Assembly (NCBI RefSeq): GCF_900100605.1
Contig: NZ_FNCN01000001.1
Location: 1 to 64,000, forward strand
Source of the DNA: Sinosporangium album
GTDB lineage: Bacteria > Actinomycetota > Actinomycetes > Streptosporangiales > Streptosporangiaceae
Direction: 5' to 3'
DNA: 64,000 nt
The notes under the pieces were generated by a model. The model did no database searches, had not been told where the DNA came from, and worked only from the letters and a program-made list of their open reading frames with translations. The translations under genes were made by a program, and so were the position numbers. Shown one piece after another: positions 41,998-50,761 of this stretch (positions are counted from its first letter, which is position 1; each line of letters begins with the position of its first letter).

Positions 41998-43188
41998 CTA
42001 AGCAGCTTGCGCAGCCCGGCGAAGGGCAAGCCCTGCCCTCAAGATGTTGACCGCCGCGTTCACGTCGGCGTGCGCGGTATGCCCGCACGCCGTACACGCG
42101 AACCCGGCCTGGGTGGTGCGGTTCTCCCGTGCGCGGTGCCCGCAGCGGGCGCAGGTGCGGGAGGTGCCGGCGGGGTCCACTGCGATCAGCTCCCGACCGG
42201 CGCTTTCAGCCTTGTGCGCGAGGACCTGCAGGAACACCCCCCAACCCGCGTCCAGAATCGAACGGTTCAGCCCGGACTTGGCCGCGACGTTCCGACCCGG
42301 CGCCTCGACCGTCCCGGACGCGCTGCGGGTCATGTTCGCGATCTTCAGGTCCTCGTGCACGATCACGTCGTAGCCGCGGACCAGCGCGTTCGCGGCCTTG
42401 TGCGCGCCGTCCAGGCGCTGCCGCCGCACCCTGGCGTGCAGCGCGGCGATCCGCGCCACCTGCTTGCGGCGGCGCTTGGACCCGCGCTTCTTGCGGGCCA
42501 GGGCCTGCTGCGCGGCTGTGAGGCGGTCGGCGGAGGAGGCCAGGTGGCGGGGGTTGTCCAGGTGCTCGCCGCCGCTGGTCGTCACCAGCGAGGCCACCCC
42601 CATGTCCAGGCCGACCGCCGCACCGGTGGCCGGGAGCGGTTCGGCGGGCACGCCGTCGCACGACAGGAGCACGTACCAGCGGGAGCCCTCCCGTTTGATG
42701 CCGATCGTCTTGACGGTGCCGGACACGCGGCGGTGCCGGTGGACCCGCACATGCCCGACACCCTGAAGCCGCACATAGGTCGCGGTGGGGTGGTCGGGTT
42801 GGGAGTCCCACCGGCAACCGTCGCCGTCTTTGGGCCACTCCACGGTGTCGAACCGGCCGCGCCCTTTGAAGCGGGGGAAGCCGGGCGCACGGCCTGCTTT
42901 GACGCGGGCGAAGAACGCCTTGAACGCCTTGTCCAGCCGTCGCAGGGTGGCCTGCTGGGAGGAGAACGACCACCGTCCCTGCCCGCCGGGGTCGCCGGCG
43001 CGGATGTGCTTCAAATCCGCCGACTGGTCGCCGTACCGGACGGTGGTGCCCGCCTTGCGGTAGGCGGTGCGGCGGTGCTCCAGCGCGGCGTTGTACAGCT
43101 CCCGGTGGTCCTCCAGACACGCGGCCAGCGCGGCGGCCTGCCCGGCGGTGGGGCGCATCAGGAACTTGAACGACCTACGCACGGCCAC
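41998..43188 (-). CDS. tnpB: TnpB RNA-guided nuclease (RuvC type)
   Basis: 396 residues from GTG 43188 (GTG 43182 equally possible). VRRSFKFLMRPTAGQAAAL begins the OrfB_Zn_ribbon family. The RuvC triad is complete: Asp195 in AVGLDMGVASLVTTS, Glu279 in VIVHEDLKIANM, Asp375 in AHADVNAAVNI. The zinc ribbon has CARC and CTAC pairs. TnpB with an omega RNA cleaves DNA next to a short motif and helps keep the element in place. All key residues are present, so it may be active although tnpA is dead. Confidence 0.85.
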   Translation of the reverse strand: MAVRRSFKFLMRPTAGQAAALAACLEDHRELYNAALEHRRTAYRKAGTTVRYGDQSADLKHIRAGDPGGQGRWSFSSQQATLRRLDKAFKAFFARVKAGRAPGFPRFKGRGRFDTVEWPKDGDGCRWDSQPDHPTATYVRLQGVGHVRVHRHRRVSGTVKTIGIKREGSRWYVLLSCDGVPAEPLPATGAAVGLDMGVASLVTTSGGEHLDNPRHLASSADRLTAAQQALARKKRGSKRRRKQVARIAALHARVRRQRLDGAHKAANALVRGYDVIVHEDLKIANMTRSASGTVEAPGRNVAAKSGLNRSILDAGWGVFLQVLAHKAESAGRELIAVDPAGTSRTCARCGHRARENRTTQAGFACTACGHTAHADVNAAVNILRAGLALRRAAQAA

Positions 43189-43300
43189 CGCCCCCGGGCA
43201 CGCGCCGGTGCCGCGTCCGGGTGCGGCGCCGCACCGCCCGCGCGGACACGGCAGCGGCAGCGGCAGCGGCAGCGGAGCAGGATCGCGGCCGCGGCCGCGG

Positions 43301-43648
43301 TGCGGACGGTCGGGAACGCGGATGCGGGACCTCGACGCGAGGGTGGCGGGAGGTGGACCCTTCGAACCGGTCGACCGCATACGGCGGCGGGTTCTCCGGC
43401 TTCGCCTTGACCAGCGGACGCATGCGGCCGGGCACCACCTCAAGCGCCGCGACCCGCCGGCCGTGCCCGCGGTCCCCGGCGCGGACCGGCTCCTGGAGGC
43501 GGGCCTTCACCCGCCCGCCCAAGACCGGGCGGCGGCACCACGGGCACCGCACCACGCGGTGGCCGAGGTCGAACGCAGCACCCGGAGAGGTGCGCACCTG
43601 GCGGGTCACGCGGTCATCATGACGCCGCCGCACATCCGACACGCCCAA
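43301..43648 (-). pseudogene. tnpA: Decayed IS200/IS605 TnpA (Y1 transposase)
   Basis: The translation LGHRVVRCPWCRRPVLGGRV, then VKARLQEPVRA, VAALEVVPGRMRPLVKAKPE and YAVDRFEGSTSRHPRVEVPH matches, residue by residue but with many changes, the usual form GYHVVWCPKYRRPVLGG, ALEVMPDHVHLFVKAHP and YVANQFKGFTSR. The catalytic His-x-His (DHVHL) reads GRMRP, and homology ends at about 43301, before the nucleophilic Tyr. It cannot transpose the element. Downstream to tnpB (43189-43300) lies a (GGCAGC) repeat. Confidence 0.65.
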
Positions 43649-43771
43649 GACCGCAGACCTCAGACGCGCGGACCGGACAGGTCAGGGCACACTCGGGCCT
43701 TGGCGGCCCTCCCGCTCCCGATTCCCCCGCCGCCTGAAGGCAACGGTCCCCTCGGAAGAATCTGATGGCAG

Positions 43772-44755
43772 ATCGCTGCCTCCGCGATCATGCGAGAGCT
43801 GCGCCGGTACGATCTCACGCCCGTCTTCGACGGCACGCCGAGACGCTCGGGAGTGCTGTGGGGAGAGATGACCCGCCTGCACCGGCTCCGAGACGCCGCC
43901 GCCAGCGTCGCCATCCTCCGTTCACTTCCGGACCTGCTGCGCGAAGCCCGCACCCTGGCGGAGATCTCCGAAGGACACGAACGCGAAGAGGGTTTCGCGC
44001 TGTACGCGGTGATGTGCAAGTTCGCGCACACTGCCGCTCACGCCCTGGGCGACCCCGAACTGGTCGCAATGGCGTGCGAGCGGGCAGCTTGGGCTGCTCG
44101 CCTGTCCGGCGACCCGGTCCTGCCCGCCGTGGCCGACTGGATGCGTGTGTGGGATATGTGGGCCACAGCGGACTGGGCTGATGCCATCACCCTGACCAAC
44201 AAGGCCCTCAAAGACCTCGAACCCAACTACGATCGCGGCGATCGGCTGACCGTCCGGGCTTGGGGGAGCCTGCACCTGCGCGGAGCCATCTCCGCGGCCC
44301 GCGCAGGCTCCCCGGACGAGGCGATGGATCGCGTCGCTCACGCCCAAACCGCTGCCGAGCGGGTCGATGCGGAGATGGGCCCGAAGCTTTACGACAGGCA
44401 CTCGCTGACCTTCTCCAGCGGCAACGTCGCCATCCACGCCGTCTCAGTGGCGTTGGAGACAGGCGATCAGGCCCGAGCGTTGTCGCTCAACGCCCGGACT
44501 CACCCCAGCGTGGTGGCTGCCTTGCCGAACTCGCGGCAGGGACACCACCATCTGGACCTGTCGCGTGCGTGGCTGTGGACCGGGAATCGCGACAAGGCAC
44601 TCAAAGAGCTGGAGATCGCCGAGCGGCTGGCTCCGCAGCTGATCCGCAATCACCCCATCGCACGATCTACGCTGCGCTCACTGGTGTATGCGGAGCGCGT
44701 GGGGACGCGGGAGAAACTTCGCCGCATGTCCGACCGCTTTCACCTGGACGGATAG
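43772..44755 (+). pseudogene. XRE/TPR regulator, C-terminal half (separated from its HTH)
   Basis: From 43772 (internal ATG 43790) the frame encodes MRELRRYDLTPVFDGTPRRS, RLHRLRDAAASVAILRSLPD and helical repeats to 44755, as in the ligand-binding/TPR part of actinobacterial XRE regulators. The N-terminal HTH lies at 41723-41965, beyond the IS605-type element. No ribosome site precedes ATG 43790. It points toward the radical SAM cassette 55 bp downstream, whose regulator it probably was. Confidence 0.7.
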
Positions 44756-44810
44756 CGCGATATTCCTCTGATTCATATTCGGTGGTTGTCGCGTATCTAC
44801 CGTCCAGGGC

Positions 44811-45215
44811 ATGACACGCCCTGCTGACATCTCTGACAAGGACGTCACCGAGCAGCGGGCCTGGCCCCAGCTCGGCGACGTGGCCATTGACTCCGCCCAG
44901 AACAACCGCATGGGCGTCATCATCGGACTTCCGGGCGAAGCTGGCTCGGACTGGCTGACCTACCGCTTGCAGGTTCCCGGCGGCGGCATCACCTGGTCCG
45001 CCGCCGCAGACGCTTCCACCTTGCGCAAGATCACATCCCAGATCTGTCACGCGACCGCCAAGGGCAAGGTCATCCGTGACGAGGCCGGCCACTGGACGAT
45101 GGAGATCCAATTCCACTACGACGACGGCAGCACCCACAGCGGCTTCCTCATCGTCGGTAACGACGAAGCACAGGAGCTGGGCCGCCAGTTCAGCGGCGGG
45201 GAGCACACACGGTGA
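44811..45215 (+). CDS. Small protein of the radical SAM cassette
   Basis: 134 residues, no family recognised. AWPQLGDVAIDSAQNNRMGV and DWLTYRLQVPGGGITWSAAA suggest a small beta barrel like those that bind or gate ligands; the C-terminal half (WTMEIQFHYDDGSTHSGFLI) is beta-rich. Similar small proteins accompany HATPase genes in actinobacterial regulatory cassettes. The stop overlaps the HATPase start (GTGA). Confidence 0.55.
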   Translation: MTRPADISDKDVTEQRAWPQLGDVAIDSAQNNRMGVIIGLPGEAGSDWLTYRLQVPGGGITWSAAADASTLRKITSQICHATAKGKVIRDEAGHWTMEIQFHYDDGSTHSGFLIVGNDEAQELGRQFSGGEHTR

Positions 45216-45703
45216 GCACCCAGGGCTCCACGACGTGGACGCTGCCCGCTGATCCGGCCACCCTGTCGATGATCCGCAACTGCGTCGTCCAAGAGTTGAT
45301 CGCCTGGGGTCATCGTCTCGATGTGACCACCATCGAGAACCTGCGGCTGGTGGTCTCCGAGCTGGTGACCAACGCGATCGTCCACGCGGGCGAAGACGAC
45401 ATCGGCGTCACGGTGTGGGCCGAGAACGGCGAAGCCTATCTGGAGGTGCAGGACCGGTCTCTCATAAGGCCCTGCATTCAGGCTTCCCTCGACACCGACG
45501 AGAGCGGGCGGGGCCTGTTCCTGGTCGAGAGCCTTTCCAGCGACTGGGGCACCGATCTGCTGCTGGACGGCAAGCGGGTCTGGGCGCGCATGCGCCTCTA
45601 CGCGCCCAAATCGCAGCCTTCCCGAACGGCCAAGAGGCATCTGGCCAGCATCATCCGCTCGATCACGCTGCTCCTGAGCGCCCGTCTGCTTCCCACAGGC
45701 TGA
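45212..45703 (+). CDS. HATPase_c protein (RsbW-like anti-sigma / histidine-kinase fold)
   Basis: 163 residues from GTG 45212. The Bergerat N-box is IENLRLVVSELVTNAIVHAG; the G1-box is replaced by VQDRSLIRPC and G2 by DESGRGLFLVESLSSDWGTD. There is no dimerisation or receiver domain, so it is a small stand-alone ATPase of the RsbW type common in Streptomyces. Probably regulates expression of the cassette or of a sigma factor. Confidence 0.8.
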   Translation: MSTQGSTTWTLPADPATLSMIRNCVVQELIAWGHRLDVTTIENLRLVVSELVTNAIVHAGEDDIGVTVWAENGEAYLEVQDRSLIRPCIQASLDTDESGRGLFLVESLSSDWGTDLLLDGKRVWARMRLYAPKSQPSRTAKRHLASIIRSITLLLSARLLPTG

Positions 45704-45785
45704 TCAGCACCCTGAGGGTTCGGCGCTGCCCGAATCCCCTTCGATTCTCACCGCGGACTCCACCTCACCCTCCTACGGAGTGATC

Positions 45786-47936
45786 ATGAGCATGCGATCT
45801 AACACTGCCCACAGCCCGGCCGAGCGGCTGAACCTCCTGCTCCGGCTAGCCGCACCTGCCCCGTTGTGCAACCTCAACACCGACGTCGAGCACCTCCTCA
45901 TCTCCCCCGCCGAGCTGCGCAAGCATCTCGAGAGCGGTTTCAAGGGCCAGGCCGCGCAGGTCCGCGTCACCGGCACCCTGGACCGGCGCCTGGTGTTCGT
46001 CCAGCAGCAGAGCGGAGACTGGCTCGCCGCGGACCTGTCCGGCGAGCCGCACGACAGCCGTGACTGGCCCGCCTGGACGAACGGTCATCTTCACCTGGAC
46101 TCACCCGACGCCTGGTTGTCGGGAGCCCGCCTTGATGAGCACGCGGTGCACCGGCTGTCTCGTCCGCAGACCTTGCTGATCACCCTCTACCACCCCGAGT
46201 ACTTCCCGCTGCCGCGCTTCCCTCTCGGGATCAGCGACCTGGCCCGAGCCGCCCGTTCCACCCTGTTAGGCGAGGTGAAGCTGGCCGACATGCAACTGGG
46301 CCTCACCCTCCCCGACCTGCTGCACAACATCGCCGACGACCCGCCCGACATCCTGGGGATCTCAGCCACGTTCGGCCAGCACGACCTGATGATCCAGCTT
46401 CTCGAAACCGTCTACGGCCTGCCCGACCCACCCGTGATCATCGCCGGGGGCAGCCTGACAGTGCGCAATGAGAGCCTTCTCCTCGACCAGTACCCGGACC
46501 TGCTGATCGCCCGCGGAGCCGGAGAAACCACGATCGCTGACCTGCTGGCCTACTGGCACGGTGACATCACCCAGGAACAAGTCCATGGCATCGCCTACAA
46601 CGGCGCCGCCCGAGGAACCGGGACCCTCACCATCGGCCGACGACGCAACGCCAAGCCGATCAGCCGCTCCCAGAACGACACCCTCCCCGAACTGGATCTC
46701 CTGCCCGCCACCTTCGACCACCACGGTGTCGCCCAACTTGAACGATCCCGCGGCTGCACCAACTTCTGCTCCTTCTGCCCACGGGGGCACAAAGGGCAAT
46801 GGTCGGGTGCCGCGCCGGCCTCCTTCCCGTGGATCCTCGACCAGATGGGCCGCATCTTCGACCGCTATCCGGGTATCTCCCGCACCCTGTACCTGGTCGA
46901 CGAGGAGTTCATCGGACGCGACCCCGACTCGGTGACCCAGGCACTGGAGATGGCCAGCACGCTGCACCGTGCCGGATTCCAATGGGAGACGAGCTGCCGC
47001 ATCGACCAGGTGGTTCGACTCGACCGAGATGCCGCCTGGCATGAGGAGCGCGCGGTGATGTGGCGGGCCCTGGTCAAGCGCGGTCTGCGCCGCTGCCTGT
47101 TCGGTGTGGAGTCGGGCGTGGACTCCATTCTGGACCGCTTCAACAAGGAGACCACCGGCGAGCAGAACGCCCTGGCGATCCGTACCCTGTCGGCGCTCGG
47201 CGTGCCCACCCGGTACACCTACATCACCTTCGACCAGCTCATGACCTTCGAGGAGCTGAAGGCGACCTATGCCTTCCAGGGACGCACGGATCTGCTGCTG
47301 AAGCCATCACCGCACCTGACCCCTGAAGAGATCGCCGAAGGCGTCCACGACCCCGAGTTCGTTGCCCGGCTTTTGACGGGTAGGCCCTTTTTCAGCGGCA
47401 TCTCCTACATGCTGGTCTCCATGGAGTGCCTGATCGGCGCGGCCTACACCAAACAGGCCCAAGCAGCTGGCCTGACCGGCGACATCCGGCCCTCGATGGG
47501 CCGCCAGGACGCCCGATTCGCCGACCCTCGCATCGGCGTGTGCAGCGAATGGGCGCAGCTGTGGCTGGACCGGCACTTCTCCCTGGACTACACGCTCAAG
47601 TCGCTGGAGAAGATCCTCGACGGCAACACGCGACGCGCCGTACGACAGGCTCGCGTGGTCTTCAAAGACGCCGCCTACGCCGTGTTTGGACACATGATCC
47701 AGGCCATCGACGACACCCCCGCGACCCTGGCCGACGCGGAGAAACTGAGCATACGCCTACGCCACACGCTCGACGGCCAGGCCGACGCACTCGTCGCCCG
47801 CATGGGAGTGGTGGTCGAGCAGGTCGCCAGCGCCTTACCGAAGGACCAGGCCCTCGTCCTAGAGCATGAGCACGCCCGCTGGGCGGGCACGGACGGGTGG
47901 CGGCTGATCAACGCAGCAGACCCCTGCGGAACCTGA
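45786..47936 (+). CDS. B12-binding-domain radical SAM enzyme, unknown pathway
   Basis: 716 residues from ATG 45786 (CGGAG upstream; GTG 45780 is the alternative). Order: an unfamiliar N-domain to about 130; a B12-binding-like Rossmann domain about 130-290 (DILGISATFGQHDLMIQLLE, VIIAGGSLTV); the radical SAM core with Cys324, Cys328 and Cys331 in ERSRGCTNFCSFCPRG; a C-domain with RCLFGVESGVDSILDRFNKE and a 200-residue tail. Class B-like layout, so methyl transfer or another radical rearrangement. Followed by an oxidoreductase and a CYTH protein, which suggests a three-step small-molecule pathway. Confidence 0.75.
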   Translation: MSMRSNTAHSPAERLNLLLRLAAPAPLCNLNTDVEHLLISPAELRKHLESGFKGQAAQVRVTGTLDRRLVFVQQQSGDWLAADLSGEPHDSRDWPAWTNGHLHLDSPDAWLSGARLDEHAVHRLSRPQTLLITLYHPEYFPLPRFPLGISDLARAARSTLLGEVKLADMQLGLTLPDLLHNIADDPPDILGISATFGQHDLMIQLLETVYGLPDPPVIIAGGSLTVRNESLLLDQYPDLLIARGAGETTIADLLAYWHGDITQEQVHGIAYNGAARGTGTLTIGRRRNAKPISRSQNDTLPELDLLPATFDHHGVAQLERSRGCTNFCSFCPRGHKGQWSGAAPASFPWILDQMGRIFDRYPGISRTLYLVDEEFIGRDPDSVTQALEMASTLHRAGFQWETSCRIDQVVRLDRDAAWHEERAVMWRALVKRGLRRCLFGVESGVDSILDRFNKETTGEQNALAIRTLSALGVPTRYTYITFDQLMTFEELKATYAFQGRTDLLLKPSPHLTPEEIAEGVHDPEFVARLLTGRPFFSGISYMLVSMECLIGAAYTKQAQAAGLTGDIRPSMGRQDARFADPRIGVCSEWAQLWLDRHFSLDYTLKSLEKILDGNTRRAVRQARVVFKDAAYAVFGHMIQAIDDTPATLADAEKLSIRLRHTLDGQADALVARMGVVVEQVASALPKDQALVLEHEHARWAGTDGWRLINAADPCGT

Positions 47937-47954
47937 CAGGAGAAACCACACCAC

Positions 47955-49028
47955 ATGCAACAGCGTCACCTACACGGGCTCAACCGCCACGTCTCAGCTG
48001 TCGGCGCTGGCTGCTGGACGATCGGTGGGCTGGCCAGCAACCGGGGCGTACCCATCGGATGGGCCGGAGTGGATCCGGACGAGGCGTATGCGGCCCTTGA
48101 GCGAGCGCACGAGCTGGGGGTCACCCTGTATGACACCGCCGACGTGTACGGCATGGGCGCCTCCGAGCGGCTGCTCGGACGGCTGCTGGCCCAGATCGAC
48201 CGCGGACAGGCCGTGGTCTCCAGCAAAGTGGGCTACTTCGCCGGTACAGCCGCTCACCCATACCAGGGCCAGCAGCTCCTGCGCCAGTTCGAGAGCTCCT
48301 GCGACAACCTCGGCACTGACTACCTCGACATCTACTTCCTGCACAGCACCAACTTCGGCCCAGAGGACCGGTATCTGGACGAGGCGGTCGGAATACTGGA
48401 CGAGCTCAAGGACGACCGCATGGTTCACGCCACCGGAATGCGGGCCCCGCACACGTTCGCCGCAGAATGGGCCACCGACCCGAGCCACCCCCAGAGTCAG
48501 GAGGCGGCACGCTTCCTTCACCTGTTCGAACGCATCCGGCCCGACGTGATCACTGTTCGCCACAACCTGATGAGCCCTGCGTACGCCGCGAACGAGACCG
48601 ACATCTTCGAGTTCGCCAGACAGCGCGGCGTGGGCGTTCTTCTGAAGCAGGTCCTCGGCCAAGCGCTTCTTCTCGGCACCTACAGCTCAAGCGCCCCACC
48701 AGCGTTCCCCCAGGAAGACCATCGGCACGCTGACATCCGCTTCACTGGGTCCTTCCTTCGCGCCGTCCACGACGCACTCGTGCCGCTCGGCCGCCGCTTC
48801 GGCTACCGGCCGGCCGACCTCGCACGAGTCGCCCTGCAATACGCCCTGCACGCCAGCCCCAACGCCGCAGCGCTCGTAGGCTTCCGCAACCCGGCCCAGA
48901 TCACAGGCAGTGTCCAATCGCTCGATCCGCCTCTGAGTCCCGAGGATTTTGCCGAGATCAGGCACCTCGCCGAGCCTCTTCGCGTCATGCTTGGCCAGCA
49001 TCAATCACCCGCCATATCCAGCCGATAG
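47955..49028 (+). CDS. Aldo-keto reductase
   Basis: 357 residues from ATG 47955 with AGGAG upstream, 18 bp after the radical SAM gene. The AKR barrel shows LYDTADVYGMGASERLLGRL (catalytic Asp and Tyr), VVSSKVGYF (Lys), YLDIYFLHS (His), and a C-terminal NADPH site NAAALVGFRNPAQITGSV. Resembles the YghZ/auxin-induced branch. Likely reduces a carbonyl generated in the radical SAM pathway. Confidence 0.85.
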   Translation: MQQRHLHGLNRHVSAVGAGCWTIGGLASNRGVPIGWAGVDPDEAYAALERAHELGVTLYDTADVYGMGASERLLGRLLAQIDRGQAVVSSKVGYFAGTAAHPYQGQQLLRQFESSCDNLGTDYLDIYFLHSTNFGPEDRYLDEAVGILDELKDDRMVHATGMRAPHTFAAEWATDPSHPQSQEAARFLHLFERIRPDVITVRHNLMSPAYAANETDIFEFARQRGVGVLLKQVLGQALLLGTYSSSAPPAFPQEDHRHADIRFTGSFLRAVHDALVPLGRRFGYRPADLARVALQYALHASPNAAALVGFRNPAQITGSVQSLDPPLSPEDFAEIRHLAEPLRVMLGQHQSPAISSR

Positions 49029-49036
49029 GAGCGCTT

Positions 49037-49600
49037 GTGCAGTACATCGAGGTCGAGCAGAAGTTCCGCCTTCTCAGCCCGGTGGACGATCTGAAGGCCA
49101 CGCTCGCCGCGCGCGGTGCCAAGGCCGGGGAGTCCTCTCGTCAGGTGGATACGTACTACAACGCGCCGCACCGGGACTTCCTCAAGGGGGGAGTCATCTC
49201 CGAATGGCTGCGCATCCGCCAGGAGGAGGGGCACGCGTCGCTGAACTTCAAGCGCTGGTACCCGCTGGAGGAGCCGATCAAGACCCACTGCGACGAGTAC
49301 GAGAGCGCCATCTCCGACGCCGAGGCCGTCCGGCGCACCCTCGCGGCCATGGACTTCGCCGAGCTGACCGTCGTGGATAAGTCCCGCGAAGAGTGGCACC
49401 TCGACAGCATCGCCCTGGCCTTCGATACCGTGGCCGACCTCGGCAACTTCGTCGAGTTCGAGTTCAAGGGCGAAGCCGACAGTGTTGAGCAGGCCACCGC
49501 TGCCATCACCGCGTTCATCGAGAGCCTCGACGTCGAGCTCGGGGAGCGGATCAACGCGGGATACCCGCACATGACGCTGGGGCTCCACCCGGCGGTCTGA
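49037..49600 (+). CDS. CYTH-domain phosphatase/cyclase-like protein
   Basis: 187 residues from GTG 49037 with AGGAG upstream, 8 bp after the AKR. The N-terminal ExExK motif is YIEVEQKFRL; further charged strands RQVDTYYNAP, EWLRIRQEEGHASLNFKRWY and FVEFEFKGEADS line a triphosphate tunnel. Members are CyaB-type adenylate cyclases or (thiamine) triphosphatases. Association with radical SAM and AKR enzymes suggests action on a phosphorylated intermediate. No stop-proximal terminator seen. Confidence 0.85.
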   Translation: MQYIEVEQKFRLLSPVDDLKATLAARGAKAGESSRQVDTYYNAPHRDFLKGGVISEWLRIRQEEGHASLNFKRWYPLEEPIKTHCDEYESAISDAEAVRRTLAAMDFAELTVVDKSREEWHLDSIALAFDTVADLGNFVEFEFKGEADSVEQATAAITAFIESLDVELGERINAGYPHMTLGLHPAV

Positions 49601-49604
49601 ACTG

Positions 49605-50035
49605 CCGCTCTGCACCACGTGCAGGCCGCCCTCGCCGGGCGCGAGCATCCGACCACCAGCCCGGTAGTCCAGGACTGGGATCCAGCGTGCCGCCGCCAGA
49701 CTGATCTGTCGGGTTCGCTGCACCCGCTCGCGCTCGGCGCGCTTGAGCGCCGCGTCGGCGAGCAGCGCCGCCGTGCCGGGGTCGGACACACCGCCTTGGC
49801 CCACGTACTGCTCCCACCGTCCCCATGGCGCTACGGCCGAAGGGTTGGTGTAGGTCTGCTGGAACTCGTTGTCGTCCACGACCAGGACGGCCGAGGCGGC
49901 GTCCTCCAGGGTGCCGACGTCGGGCGCGTGGGTGATGTCGCGGGCGTGCCGGAGGTCGACAGGGGCGGGCCCGGTAGCGAGGTCGCGCGCCAGCTCGGTG
50001 TCAGCGTTGTAGGCACGCAGCTGACGGCCCTGCAT
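49605..50035 (-). pseudogene. Truncated gene, phage tail-like segment
   Basis: From ATG 50035 leftward about 143 codons have protein-like composition (QTYTNPSAVAPWGRWEQYVG, GTAALLADAALKRAERERVQ, AARWIPVLDYRAGGRMLAPG), then the frame runs without its own stop into the opposite-strand CYTH gene. The pattern reminds me of actinophage minor tail (Gp37-like) proteins, but the match is from memory and weak. With the repeat and fragments at 50036-50250 this is a stretch of gene debris. Confidence 0.4.
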
Positions 50036-50089
50036 GGAGCAGTTCGTGGTTGTAGTAGTCGAAGAAACGACGGCTGAAACCACGCCAGG

Positions 50090-50139
50090 CCCGGGACGGG
50101 TCGCCCGCGTGCGCGAGCGCCGCGTCGAGCACGCCGCGC
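50090..50139 (+). repeat. 50-bp dispersed repeat, copy 2
   Basis: Matches 40983-41032 at 49 of 50 positions. On the minus strand it again reads RGVLDAALAHAGDPSR, but here it continues as AWRGFSRRFFDYYNHELLHA, which resembles the C-terminal DYYNxxRxH part of integrase-type transposases. The surrounding 50140-50300 shows no gene. Confidence 0.8.
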
Positions 50140-50300
50140 GAGAATCCCCGGGCTCGGCCAGGTCTCGGATAGCCGTCGCGGCGTGTCGGTTGAGGCACGG
50201 TGAGTGCGCGGGCGGCTCAGACCAGGGCCTGTGCCGCAGGGGCTGCGCTGTTTTGAACCGGGGCCGCCATGCGGGTCCCCGCCGCCGTCTCCGCGCCCGG

Positions 50301-50696
50301 TCAGAGCGCGATGAGGCCTGCGTTCGTCGGCTTGAAGCCGCAGGCGTCGAAGTAGAACGCCGGCAGGTGATCGTCGAAGTCGACGTGCAGCCATTCGCAT
50401 TGCGCCGCCCGGGCGCCTTGGACGGCCGCGGCGACCAGGCTGGCGCCGATCCCGGAGCGGCGGAGGTCCCCCCTGACCACGGTGTCCAGGATGAACGCGT
50501 GGACTCCACCGTCCCAGGCGACGTTGACGAAGCCGACGAGGTCGCTGCCGCGCCGGGCGCAGACCCAGCCGAGGCTGTGCCGCTGGACCTGCGCCGACCA
50601 GTCGATGTCCAGGACCCGGTGGTCGAAACCCTCCGCGTGCAGCGCGTTGACCGCTGTGTTCTCGAAATCGCCTCGCCACTCGTACGTGATCATCAT
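50301..50696 (-). CDS. GNAT acetyltransferase
   Basis: 131 residues. Acetyl-CoA motif A: FILDTVVRGDLRRSGIGASL (RxxGxG/A as RRSGIGA), then LHVDFDDHLPAFYFDACGFK (motif B with the YxxxGF end). A single-domain GNAT; substrate unknown. It stands alone, leftward, between debris and the MoxR operon. Confidence 0.85.
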   Translation of the reverse strand: MMITYEWRGDFENTAVNALHAEGFDHRVLDIDWSAQVQRHSLGWVCARRGSDLVGFVNVAWDGGVHAFILDTVVRGDLRRSGIGASLVAAAVQGARAAQCEWLHVDFDDHLPAFYFDACGFKPTNAGLIAL

Positions 50697-50761
50697 GCCG
50701 TGATTATAGGCCGCCCGGAGCGACCCCCGATCCGGGCGGATGACACCGGCTGGGTCGCGGG

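Larger units (their letters stand above)
41963..43771 (-). mobile_element. IS200/IS605-type element (TnpB intact, TnpA decayed)
   Basis: The element is about 1.8 kb with its genes on the minus strand. Boundaries are set by where the split regulator frame stops and resumes; both sides share CAG. The right end (low coordinates) holds a subterminal hairpin, as in this family; there are no terminal inverted repeats. On the element strand the flank before the left end ends in GCAGCGAT, the position of a target-adjacent motif, and the flank after the right end begins CTGGTTCTCGG, the position of the guide. Confidence 0.7.

Noticed and set aside
43240..43290. GGCAGC hexamer run as a regulatory repeat
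   Set aside because: A slippage tract in the non-coding gap between the tnpA relic and tnpB; no further structure.
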